Source of the DNA: VXPQ01 sp965117025
GTDB lineage: Bacteria > Bacteroidota > Rhodothermia > Rhodothermales > VXPQ01
Length of the DNA stretch: 64,000 nucleotides
Direction: 5' to 3'
Assembly (NCBI GenBank): GCA_965117025.1
Contig: OZ220746.1
Span: 682,001-746,000, forward strand
Shown here: positions 55,132-63,086 of the stretch, piece by piece
How the letters are laid out: every line of letters starts with the position of its first letter
Numbering within the stretch: the first letter of the stretch is position 1
Translations under genes and position numbers: made by a program
The notes under the pieces: generated by a model
The model's input: the letters and a program-made list of their open reading frames with translations, nothing else
Told to the model about the DNA's origin: nothing
Databases searched by the model: none

Positions 55132-55872
55132 ATGCCCATACGTACTCTTTCCCTCCTTGCTGCCCTCGCCTTCGTCGCAGCGGGGTGCGCCTCCGATTCG
55201 GGGGACGCGGATTACGACGCCGCAGCCGAATCCGAAACGACGGAAATGGCCGATCCGCATCCGGACACTTCCGAACCCGGATGGATGCCGCTCTTCAACG
55301 AGGACCTCTCCAATGCAATAGACCCCGCGGGCGTTTGGGCATGGGAAGAAGGCGTGCTCACAAGCAGCGTAGATCAGGGCCTCTTTACGCAGGCCACCTA
55401 CAACGACTTCGTGCTGGACCTTGAAGTCATGTTCGATCCGGGCGCGAACAGCGGGATCATCCTGCACGCGACCGAGACGGACACCAGCGCCTGGATTCCC
55501 TATTCCATCGAGGTGCAGATCGCCGACGATTACGCCATGAGAGATTCGGCCCGGCACCACCAGGAATCCGGCGCCTTCTACGGGCATGTGCCCCCATCGG
55601 AGCAGCGGATCAAGCCTGCCGGAGAATGGAACCGCTACACGGTGACTGCAAGGGGCGACTCCCTGTGGGTGGCGCTCAACGGCATGGACGTGAGCGAAAT
55701 CGACATGAGCGAATACCACTCCGCGGAAACCAATCCGGACGGCACCTCCATTCCGCCCTGGCTGAGCAACCCGCTGGCCGAATTGGTCACCGAGGGCCAT
55801 ATCGGCATCCAGGGCAAGCATGGGGAGACCGGGGTCTGGTTCCGGAACCTCATGATCAAGCCGACGGAGTAG
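55132..55872 (+). CDS. DUF1080-family lipoprotein (3-keto-glycoside hydrolase/lyase-like)
   Basis: The 246-residue protein has a lipobox FVAAGC and a Asp/Glu-rich linker, then one DUF1080 domain (about 50-246): WMPLFNEDLSNAI, YNDFVLDLEVMFDPGANSGIILHAT, YSIEVQIADDYA, PAGEWNRYTVTARGDSLWVALNGMDV and EGHIGIQGKHGETGVWFRNLMI. The family includes enzymes shown to split 3-keto-glycosides. Surface or periplasmic anchoring and its Gfo/Idh neighbour support an oxidise-then-cleave pair. A strong terminator follows. Confidence 0.88.
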   Translation: MPIRTLSLLAALAFVAAGCASDSGDADYDAAAESETTEMADPHPDTSEPGWMPLFNEDLSNAIDPAGVWAWEEGVLTSSVDQGLFTQATYNDFVLDLEVMFDPGANSGIILHATETDTSAWIPYSIEVQIADDYAMRDSARHHQESGAFYGHVPPSEQRIKPAGEWNRYTVTARGDSLWVALNGMDVSEIDMSEYHSAETNPDGTSIPPWLSNPLAELVTEGHIGIQGKHGETGVWFRNLMIKPTE

Positions 55873-55918
55873 ATTTCAGCTCCAGCAGAGGTGCCGGCTT
55901 CCCGCCGGACGGACATAC

Positions 55919-55976
55919 AGGCGGTTTGCAGAAAAGGCGCTCCCTGCCGGCTTTGCAAACCGCCTGCTTTGTTTTT
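55919..55976 (+). terminator. Rho-independent terminator after the DUF1080 gene
   Basis: A perfect 12-bp stem pairs 55919-55930 with 55954-55965 (AGGCGGTTTGCA and its complement). The strand continues GCTTTGTTTTT, giving a T-rich tail. It ends the Gfo/Idh-DUF1080 transcript; the convergent DUF5916 gene ends at 55992. Confidence 0.85.
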
Positions 55977-55991
55977 CCCGGCGAACGGCGG

Positions 55992-58310
55992 CTACAGCTG
56001 GAACGTATAGGTGTATTTGACGAGCAGCGTCCGGTTGTCCGTAAGCGGCGGCGCGGGGTCGAACCGGTTCCGCGCCGTGTTCATTCCATGGTTGTAGACC
56101 AGCCACAGGTCGTTCCCCTCGCGGAAGTTATACCGCAGGCGGATATTGGACGAGAGCGCATCGCTTATGCTGTTGTACTGCAGGAAAACATTGGCCGACG
56201 CTTGCGTATCCAGAGCCATGCCGATCCTGAACCGCAGCAGGTGGGCGTGCAATCCGGCATCCCTGTCCGGAAAACGAATCCGGCTATACTCGTAGCGCCC
56301 TGAAATTTCAAGGTGCGGGGATACGTACCAGGTGGGGCGCGCAGCAGCCGTGACCTTCCAGCCGTCATAGAAAGGACCTGCCTGTAACGTGGGCCCCAAC
56401 CGGTACCGGTTCGTATTGGATTCTGCATACGCCACCTCCGCTTCCCAGAACATGTAGCTTCCGGCGGGTATTACCACCTCCCCGATCGAAAAGGGAGCGG
56501 ACAGGTCTTCGTACAACACCATAAACCCGGCCTGCCCCCGCGTTCCGTTCCGGGCCCCGTAACTCCACCGGGGGCCCACCTGCGCGGATTCGATGGAACC
56601 GTCCTGATTGCGCAAATACGTAAACCCGGCCATTTCGAAGGTGTGGAAAATCAGCCGGGCGCCTTCCGGAGGCAGCCACGTGTAGGAAAGCGCGTTGTCC
56701 AGGAGGGTGAAATCGTTGCGTTGCGAGAATCCGATGCCCGGGTCATAGTCCGGACCCGCCCAGGCCAGAATGGAGCGGTATTCCCATTCCCTGCTGCGCC
56801 GGCGCTCCATCTGCACGGTCATGCGCCCGCCGTTCAGCGGGCGGTAATCCGGCTTGTCCACGAGCATGTCGTCAAACGAGTGCGCCCACTGGAGCGTCAG
56901 GTAATCGTCCCCGAAAAGCCGGAAAACACCGTCCAGGCCGTAGGCGAAATTGTACGCCCCGTCCGCCCCGATGCGGCTCGTCCCCATCGCGCCCGCATAG
57001 GACCAGGGATTGAACACCTTCCGCCGCAGGCGCAGCACCCCGAAATTCTCCGACGATTGTTCGCCGGAGGCCGCGGTCTGCATGGTCAGCGCCCCAATAT
57101 CCCACTGCCCGAAGCGCCCCGCGCCGCGTGCGCCGGCCAGAATCGGCACAGGAGCGCCGTCCTCCGTCAGTCCGATGCGCCGGCTGTGAAAAAGACGGCT
57201 CAATCCCCCCGTCCGAAAATCGAAAATGGCGGCCCGCTCCTGAAAGAACTGGCGCTTCTCCGGAAAAAAGAGCGAGAACCGCGTCAGATTGATTTGCTGA
57301 TCGTCGGCTTCGACCTGTGCAAAATCGGTATTCAGCGTCAGGTCGAGCGCGGCGTTGTTCGCAAACTGGTACTTGAGATCGGCGCCGATCTCCCGCGTCA
57401 CATCCCGGTCGTACTCCCAGGCGCCTCCCTCCTGCAGGGCCGTCTCCCCTGCACCGCCCAGGCCGTATCCGGTGACATACACGGGCAACTCCGATTCGAT
57501 GCCTTCCAGCAGGAATTTCTGTGCGAGGGATGGTTTCAGAAAGGCCCAGCCCGAAATGCGCTCGACCGGAGGAAACACCACCCGCTCGTCCTTGCGCACG
57601 ATCTTGCGCTGCAGGGTCAGCCCCATGATGACCGTGCCGTCTTCGCGCGGCTGAAAACGCAGGCTGGAAAACGGGATGCGCATTTCCGAAAACCACCCGC
57701 TGTCGGCAATGACGGTCTCGACGTCCCAGTAAGTGTTGAAATTCACATTGATCCAGCCGCCCGATGCAATGCCGCCCCCGCTGGCGTCGTTCGAAATGGC
57801 GGCTTCCCGGCGATGCCCCCGTGGATTGCTGTTGAACAGCATGCCGGTTTCGTTGTCGTTGTACGTATCGATCAGAATCTCGAAATGATCGTCGTTGCTG
57901 AGCCGGTCCCGGTAGAGCGTGTTGGCGCGAATGCCCTCCGGGTTCCGGTCGTATGCGCGGAGGGCAAGAAAAAGATATTCCTCGTCGTAGGCGATGAGCA
58001 TCTCGGTACGCTCGGTCGGGGCTGCTCCGTTGTTCGGTTCGTACTGCGACGGAACGTATGGTTCGACGGACTGCCAGGCCGGCTCGAAACTGAGCCCGTC
58101 CAGTTCGACCGGCCCGCCGATGCGCTGCATGACCATGAGCTCCTGTTTCGGCGTCGTCTGTTGCAACTCCTGGCGCGGTCGCTCCTGAGCTATGGCCGCC
58201 TCAGAGATCAACCATCCGGGCAATGCAGCGCAGCACAAAGCGATGGGCAGGGGGAAAACAAGGGCGGCGCGGCGCAGAATGCGCGGAAATGATCGCAAGG
58301 CGGAAGTCAT
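55992..58310 (-). CDS. DUF5916 outer-membrane protein with CBM9-like N-terminal domain
   Basis: The 772-residue exported protein has a signal peptide ending near EAAIAQ. A CBM9-like domain (about 62-245) shows GPVELDGLSFEPAW, YDEEYLFLALRAYDRNPEGI and HFEILIDTYNDN. A DUF5916 domain follows to the end, with FSLFFPEKRQFFQERAAIFDFR as its most conserved block and many amphipathic beta strands, ending in a C-terminal aromatic TYTFQL. Such proteins are probable outer-membrane barrels with a carbohydrate-binding head. It lies between the DUF1080 and GntP genes, convergent and divergent respectively. Confidence 0.87.
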   Translation of the reverse strand: MTSALRSFPRILRRAALVFPLPIALCCAALPGWLISEAAIAQERPRQELQQTTPKQELMVMQRIGGPVELDGLSFEPAWQSVEPYVPSQYEPNNGAAPTERTEMLIAYDEEYLFLALRAYDRNPEGIRANTLYRDRLSNDDHFEILIDTYNDNETGMLFNSNPRGHRREAAISNDASGGGIASGGWINVNFNTYWDVETVIADSGWFSEMRIPFSSLRFQPREDGTVIMGLTLQRKIVRKDERVVFPPVERISGWAFLKPSLAQKFLLEGIESELPVYVTGYGLGGAGETALQEGGAWEYDRDVTREIGADLKYQFANNAALDLTLNTDFAQVEADDQQINLTRFSLFFPEKRQFFQERAAIFDFRTGGLSRLFHSRRIGLTEDGAPVPILAGARGAGRFGQWDIGALTMQTAASGEQSSENFGVLRLRRKVFNPWSYAGAMGTSRIGADGAYNFAYGLDGVFRLFGDDYLTLQWAHSFDDMLVDKPDYRPLNGGRMTVQMERRRSREWEYRSILAWAGPDYDPGIGFSQRNDFTLLDNALSYTWLPPEGARLIFHTFEMAGFTYLRNQDGSIESAQVGPRWSYGARNGTRGQAGFMVLYEDLSAPFSIGEVVIPAGSYMFWEAEVAYAESNTNRYRLGPTLQAGPFYDGWKVTAAARPTWYVSPHLEISGRYEYSRIRFPDRDAGLHAHLLRFRIGMALDTQASANVFLQYNSISDALSSNIRLRYNFREGNDLWLVYNHGMNTARNRFDPAPPLTDNRTLLVKYTYTFQL

Positions 58311-58386
58311 CTATGACAAAGGTTCTGTATTTTCAGCGTCAAGGTACTGTAATTTCGCCATCGTTGCTTCCTATATCTTTATCCCT

Positions 58387-59736
58387 ATGTCTACCACAGC
58401 GCTACTCCTTTTGACCGCCGGCAGCATCGGGGTGCTCCTGCTCCTGGTCATCACCTTGCGCATGCAGGCGTTCATCGCCCTGCTTGCCGTGAGCTTCGTC
58501 GCCGCCATCGTCGGTGGGGTACCCCCCTCGGCGGTTGCCGACGCGGTCACCGAAGGCATGGGCAACACCCTCGGTTACATTGCCGTGGTGATCGGAGTGG
58601 GCACTATGCTGGGCGAGATGATTCAGGCATCGGGCGGAGCAAGTAAAATCGCCTCGACGATCATCAGGGTGTTCGGAGAACGGAAGGCCCAGTGGGCGCT
58701 GGCCCTGATCGGCATCATCGTCGCCACGCCCGTATTCTTCGAAGTCGGACTTATCATTTTCATTCCTCTCGTTTACAATCTGGCCCGCAGAACCGGCAAA
58801 TCGCTGCTCTACTACGGCATCCCGCTCGTAGGGGGCATGGCCGTCGCGCATGCCTGCATCCCCCCCACCCCGGGACCGGTGGCCGTGTCGTCGATCATCG
58901 GCGCAGACCTCGGGTGGGTCATCTTCTTCGGCATCATCGCCGGGGCGCCCGCCGCAGCCATAGGCGGCGTCTTCTTCGGCAATCACATTGCGCGACGCAT
59001 CCATGTGGCGGTGCCGGAAACCGCGGAACACAATGAAGCGGATACCGAGGGGCGAAAGACGCCCAGTTTCCTCATGGTCGTATCGCTCATTGCGCTGCCT
59101 CTCGCGCTGATCCTGGCGAACACGGCCGGCAAAATCTGGCTCCCGGAAGAACAGCACATACTCCGGGAATGGATATCGTTCATCGGGCACCCCTTCACGG
59201 CGCTCACCGCGGCGCTCCTGCTTGCGTTTTACTTTCTCGGCATCCGGCTGGGCTTTTCCGCAAACGAGGTGCAGCGCATCGCCACCCGGTCCATGGAGCC
59301 CGTGGGCATGATCATCCTGCTGACCGGAGCCGGCGGGGTGTTCGCGCACATCCTGGTCGAAACAGGAGTAGGCGTCGCGCTGACCGAAATGATGGCCGCC
59401 ACCCAATTGCCGATCCTCCTGTTCGGCTTCCTGATCGCGGTGGTGATCCGGGTAGCGCAGGGCTCGGCCACGATGGCCATGGTCGCATCGGCGGGATTGC
59501 TGGTCCCCATTATCCAGAACGGGTCCTTTTCGGAGCCGATGCTCGGCGCCATCACGATCGCGGTAGCCTGCGGCGCCACGGTGCTGTCGCACGTGAACGA
59601 TTCCGGCTTCTGGCTCGTGAACCAGCTCATGGGCATGACCGAGGCCCAGACGCTCCGTTCATGGACCGTCATGGAAACGATCATAGGCGTCGTGGGCCTT
59701 GCGGTCGTACTGCTCGTAGCGGGCGTATGGCTATAA
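58387..59736 (+). CDS. GntP-family gluconate/sugar-acid permease
   Basis: From the ATG at 58387 this 449-residue inner-membrane transporter has the GntP size and about 12 hydrophobic segments. Typical blocks are VATPVFFEVGLIIFIPLVYNLA, GGMAVAHACIPPTPGPVA, RVAQGSATMAMVASAGL and CGATVLSHVNDSGFWLVN. GntP members bring in gluconate or related sugar acids by proton symport. The longer frame back to 58192 overlaps the DUF5916 gene and is not real. The 76-nt gap to the divergent DUF5916 gene must hold both promoters. It fits uptake of an oxidised sugar product. Confidence 0.93.
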   Translation: MSTTALLLLTAGSIGVLLLLVITLRMQAFIALLAVSFVAAIVGGVPPSAVADAVTEGMGNTLGYIAVVIGVGTMLGEMIQASGGASKIASTIIRVFGERKAQWALALIGIIVATPVFFEVGLIIFIPLVYNLARRTGKSLLYYGIPLVGGMAVAHACIPPTPGPVAVSSIIGADLGWVIFFGIIAGAPAAAIGGVFFGNHIARRIHVAVPETAEHNEADTEGRKTPSFLMVVSLIALPLALILANTAGKIWLPEEQHILREWISFIGHPFTALTAALLLAFYFLGIRLGFSANEVQRIATRSMEPVGMIILLTGAGGVFAHILVETGVGVALTEMMAATQLPILLFGFLIAVVIRVAQGSATMAMVASAGLLVPIIQNGSFSEPMLGAITIAVACGATVLSHVNDSGFWLVNQLMGMTEAQTLRSWTVMETIIGVVGLAVVLLVAGVWL

Positions 59737-59740
59737 CCTC

Positions 59741-59757
59741 CCGGCGATAATCGCCGG
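59741..59757. terminator. Hairpin between convergent gntP and Gfo/Idh genes
   Basis: CCGGCGAT (59741-59748) pairs with ATCGCCGG (59750-59757) in the 38-nt space between the two convergent stop codons. It is GC-rich but lacks a clear T tract on either strand, so it could be a weak bidirectional terminator. Confidence 0.4.
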
Positions 59758-59774
59758 GGCGCCCCGGGAAGAAA

Positions 59775-61079
59775 TCACCCCGAAACAGCCATCTCGTCTT
59801 CTTCGAACGGCCGGCGGTTCAGCACCGTCTCGCCGGGCACGGCTGCCGCGAAAATCGGCACATCGCCGAATTCCCAAGTGGCCGGGGTGAGTTTCTGGGT
59901 CGAGTTCATCACATCGTCCCAGGTCACCTCCTGTCCCGTATAGGCCGCTTCGCGCACCATAATGGCCGAAATGTTGGTCTCGGCCATGCGCCGCGTCTCG
60001 TTGATCGGCTTCCCGCCGCGAATGCTCTCGATCAGGTTCGTGTGCTCCTGCACGTACGGATTCGGATTCTCGCCATCGAACCGGAACGCGTTTTCGCCCT
60101 TGATCCACGACGCCGCATTGGACGTGCCCTTCGTGCCGATGATATGCTCGCCCACGAACCTCGCCGTGTTTTCCTGCTGCTTGCACATACTCAGGATCGT
60201 GGCGCCGCTCGGATATTCGAGATTCACCGCAAAGTGGTCGAAAATGTGCCCGTATTCCGGCGAAACGCGCTGCTGCCGCCCGCCGACGCCCGAGGCCTTG
60301 ATCGGGGTCTCGCCCACAGCCCAGTTCGCCACGTCGATGTTGTGAATATGCTGCTCGACCACATGGTCACCGGAGATGTACGTGTAGTAGAGCCAGTTGC
60401 GCACCTGATGCTCCATGTCGGACCATCCCGGTTTGCGATCCACCTTCCAGAGACCGCCCTGATTCCAGTATACCTGCCCGGCCACGACCTGACCGATCGC
60501 TCCGTCATGAATCCGCTGCATGACTTCGAGATACTGGCGCTCGTGCCGCCGCTGCGTGCCCGCCACGATGGACAGCCCCTTGCGGTCGGCTTCGTCCGCC
60601 ACATCGAAGAAAACGCGTATGTCCGCAGGGTCCACACCGATGGGTTTCTCCATGAACACATGGCGCCCCTTCTCGATCGCATAGGATACATGCAGGGGAC
60701 GGAACACCGGCGGGGTGGCGAAAATGACAACATCCACATCGCTGTCGATGACATGCTTGTAGGCGTCCCAGCCGGAAAATTCGTGCTCGGAAGAGACCTG
60801 ATAGGCATCCCCGAGTTGTTCCTTGAGCTTGGCCTTGGAGCTGTCCAGACGGTCTTCGAACAAATCGCCCATAGCCACCAGCGTCACGCCGGGAGCTGCC
60901 TCGACCGCGTTGACGGCGGCGCCGGTCCCCCGGCCTCCGCAGCCCACCAGTCCATAGCGAATCGTGTCCGAGCCGGCAGCCCATGCGAAATTCCCGCTCG
61001 GCATGAAGGCGAGGCCTGCCGCAGCGGCAGCGCTGCTCTTTACGAAATTGCGCCGCGATACCAGAGGATTGTGCTTCAT
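59775..61079 (-). CDS. Tat-exported Gfo/Idh/MocA-family oxidoreductase
   Basis: The 434-residue protein has a twin-arginine signal SRRNFVKSSAAAAAGLAFMP (Arg9-Arg10). The Rossmann motif is IRYGLVGCGGRGTGAAVNAV, the family lysine lies in VFMEKPIGVDPAD, and the substrate side shows TQRRHERQYLEVM, YWNQGGLWKVDRKPGWSDMEHQ and HVVEQHIHNIDVANWA. It is of the exported Gfo/Idh branch common in polymer-degrading bacteria. It shares its strand with the SUMF-like gene (72-nt gap) and is convergent with gntP. Confidence 0.91.
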   Translation of the reverse strand: MKHNPLVSRRNFVKSSAAAAAGLAFMPSGNFAWAAGSDTIRYGLVGCGGRGTGAAVNAVEAAPGVTLVAMGDLFEDRLDSSKAKLKEQLGDAYQVSSEHEFSGWDAYKHVIDSDVDVVIFATPPVFRPLHVSYAIEKGRHVFMEKPIGVDPADIRVFFDVADEADRKGLSIVAGTQRRHERQYLEVMQRIHDGAIGQVVAGQVYWNQGGLWKVDRKPGWSDMEHQVRNWLYYTYISGDHVVEQHIHNIDVANWAVGETPIKASGVGGRQQRVSPEYGHIFDHFAVNLEYPSGATILSMCKQQENTARFVGEHIIGTKGTSNAASWIKGENAFRFDGENPNPYVQEHTNLIESIRGGKPINETRRMAETNISAIMVREAAYTGQEVTWDDVMNSTQKLTPATWEFGDVPIFAAAVPGETVLNRRPFEEDEMAVSG

Positions 61080-61151
61080 GAATCTGCTTTGTTTATGTGT
61101 GTTGTGCGTTTGAAAGAAAGTAACGGTTGCGCACCGGAAATAACACCGTGG

Positions 61152-61958
61152 TTACGGTTCCCGAATGACCCGGAACCCCATAAACGGCCCATCCGTGAGC
61201 CAGAATCTGCTTTTCGGTATTTGCGGGTCCGTTTCCTGCCATTTCGGGGACGGGGTCTTGCGCGCTGCGCACCCTGTTTCTTCCGCCTTGTCCATGAAAG
61301 AACCGCCGCATGCCAGCGGGGCGCCCTCCGGGCCGGTACACCATTCCGCGGCATTGCCGATCATGTCCCGGACCCCGAACGCATTCGAAGCAAGGCTGCC
61401 GATCGGATGCGTGGTGTCGAAGGCATTGTCCCAGTACCAGGCATGCTCGCCGAGCGCATCGCCGGAGACGGGCGGCTCGCCCGCCAGACAAGCGTATTCC
61501 CATTCCGCCTCGGTGGGCAAACGGTACGTCTTGCCGGTCCGCGCGGAAAGCCAGTCTGCAAACGCCTCCGCCACCAGATACGTCATGCTGATGGCGGCGT
61601 AGCCGCGATGCCCGTACCCCCTGTCCGGAGCGCCGTACGGCTTGCTCGGACGAAGTATCGCATCCTCGGCGCCGGTATTCCCGTCGTTTCCGAATGCGTA
61701 AATATCAAAAATCTCCCACGGAATTTCCGTCCCGGCAATCCAGAACGGCCCCACGGAAACTTCTTCTCCGTTCAGCGAAACGGAACCCGCCGGGACCGGG
61801 ATCATATCGAGTTCGGCAGGCGCCTCACTGAACGTCTCGACATAGGCTTCCATCGCATCCGTCGCGGAAACATCCGCGTCCGAACCTGCGTCCTGCGCCC
61901 TTGCCATACCCGCAAGGAGCATACACCCGCACACTGCCATGCCTGTTCGGAAAAACAT
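61152..61958 (-). CDS. Exported SUMF/FGE-sulfatase-domain protein
   Basis: The ATG at 61958 gives 268 residues with a signal peptide ending near MARAQ. The domain is of the sulfatase-modifying-factor/EgtB type: MIPVPAGSVSLNGEEVSVGPFWIAGTEI, YRLPTEAEWEYACLAGE, DMIGNAAEWCTGPEGAP, CGGSFMDKAEETGCAARKT and DGPFMGFRVIREP. The paired active-site cysteines of true formylglycine-generating enzymes are not evident, so it is probably a structural or binding member. Its start codon lies face to face with the apbE start (ACATGT). Confidence 0.82.
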   Translation of the reverse strand: MFFRTGMAVCGCMLLAGMARAQDAGSDADVSATDAMEAYVETFSEAPAELDMIPVPAGSVSLNGEEVSVGPFWIAGTEIPWEIFDIYAFGNDGNTGAEDAILRPSKPYGAPDRGYGHRGYAAISMTYLVAEAFADWLSARTGKTYRLPTEAEWEYACLAGEPPVSGDALGEHAWYWDNAFDTTHPIGSLASNAFGVRDMIGNAAEWCTGPEGAPLACGGSFMDKAEETGCAARKTPSPKWQETDPQIPKSRFWLTDGPFMGFRVIREP

Positions 61959-63000
61959 GTTGTTGCTGCGGCGATTGGTCAAATGGTCCGGAATCGCGGG
62001 CGCTACGATCATGGCCGTACTCCTTGCATCGTGCGCGTCCATGCGGGAAATGGATCGGGATTCAGATCAGGAATCGAATCGGAAAAGCCTGTATCGTTAC
62101 AAATATACGCAGGTTCATATGGGGGTACAAGCCCGGATCGTTCTGTATGCGCCGGGCCGGGCGGCGGCGGAACGCGGGGCCGTGGCCGCCTTCGACCGGA
62201 TCGCCGCCCTCGACGCAACCATGAGTGATTACCGCCGGGACAGCGAACTGATGCGCCTTGCGGAGCAGGGCGGCCTGGGGCCGGTTCCGGTAAGCGCCGA
62301 TCTGTTCCATGTCCTGCGCAGAGCCGGGCAGTTCGCCCGCCTGTCCGGCGGCGCCTTCGACGTGACGGCGGGACCGCTGGTGCAACTCTGGCGCACCGCG
62401 CGGAATACCGGCACGCTGCCCGCACCGGACTCCCTGCAAACCGCGCAGTCGCGCAGCGGCTATACTCTGCTCCGGCTCGATGCGGAAGATTCCACGGCCA
62501 CGCTTGCAAGCAAGGACATGCGCCTCGACCTCGGCGGCATCGCCAAGGGATTCGCCGCGGACGAAGCGCTGGCGACTCTGAGAGCGCATGGCCTCCCGCA
62601 CGCCATGATCGAATTCGGCGGGGACATTGTAACAGGCGATGCGCCGCCCCGCGAACACAACGCGTCGGACAGCCCTGAAAACAACGAAACAGGCTGGCGT
62701 ATTACGGAGCCGCTCTCCGGCCGTATGTTCCACCTGACGAACGCCGCCATATCCACTTCCGGCGACACGGTGCAGTTCGTCGTAATCGACGGAACGCGGT
62801 ACTCCCATGTCCTGGATCCGCGCACGGGCATCCCCCTGACCAACCGCATCGCGGTGACCGTCATCGCGCCGGAGGGCATCCTCTCGGACGGGCTGGCGAC
62901 GATGCTGTCGGTGCTTGGCCCCGAGGAGGGCATGCCCCTCGTCGAACGTACCTGGCCGGATGTGCAGGTTTTCTTCGACGACGCGGGTGCAGAGAAATAA
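61957..63000 (+). CDS. apbE: ApbE, FAD:protein FMN transferase lipoprotein
   Basis: From the ATG at 61957 (an ATG at 61939 is the other choice) the 347-residue protein has a lipoprotein signal with LLASC. ApbE blocks follow: IAALDATMSDYRRDSELMRL, LSGGAFDVTAGPLVQLWR, LDLGGIAKGFAADEAL, MIEFGGDIV and AAISTSGDTVQFVVIDGTRYSHVLDPRTGIP, with the metal/FAD site. It attaches FMN to threonines of exported flavoproteins such as NqrB/C or RnfG. No such target is adjacent; its place next to sugar oxidoreductases is unexplained. Confidence 0.9.
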   Translation: MLLLRRLVKWSGIAGATIMAVLLASCASMREMDRDSDQESNRKSLYRYKYTQVHMGVQARIVLYAPGRAAAERGAVAAFDRIAALDATMSDYRRDSELMRLAEQGGLGPVPVSADLFHVLRRAGQFARLSGGAFDVTAGPLVQLWRTARNTGTLPAPDSLQTAQSRSGYTLLRLDAEDSTATLASKDMRLDLGGIAKGFAADEALATLRAHGLPHAMIEFGGDIVTGDAPPREHNASDSPENNETGWRITEPLSGRMFHLTNAAISTSGDTVQFVVIDGTRYSHVLDPRTGIPLTNRIAVTVIAPEGILSDGLATMLSVLGPEEGMPLVERTWPDVQVFFDDAGAEK

Positions 63001-63023
63001 CTTCCCTGCACCCGGCACGCGCC

Positions 63024-63086
63024 AGGGCCTGTTACCACTATGCAGCGGCGCTCTGCGGCGCCTGGCCTGGCAGGAAAACAGGCCCT
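63024..63086. repeat. Family-B interspersed repeat, full copy
   Basis: Perfect 10-bp arms AGGGCCTGTT (63024-63033) and AACAGGCCCT (63077-63086) enclose 43 nt that start ACCACTATGCAGCGGCGCTC, almost the same as the copy at 18371. It fills the gap between convergent apbE and the LVIVD gene and overlaps the latter's TAG stop. Confidence 0.75.

Noticed and set aside
56643..58292. A 549-codon open frame antisense to the DUF5916 gene
   Set aside because: Shadow of a gene with signal peptide and conserved DUF5916 blocks.
61152..61958. A true formylglycine-generating enzyme that would activate sulfatases
   Set aside because: The cysteine pair expected near the C-terminal active site is not seen, the protein is short and exported, and no sulfatase gene is in the window.
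60042..62228. A 728-codon open frame on the plus strand over Gfo/Idh and SUMF genes
   Set aside because: Antisense shadow of two well-supported genes; no domain, no signal, Arg/His/Pro-rich composition.
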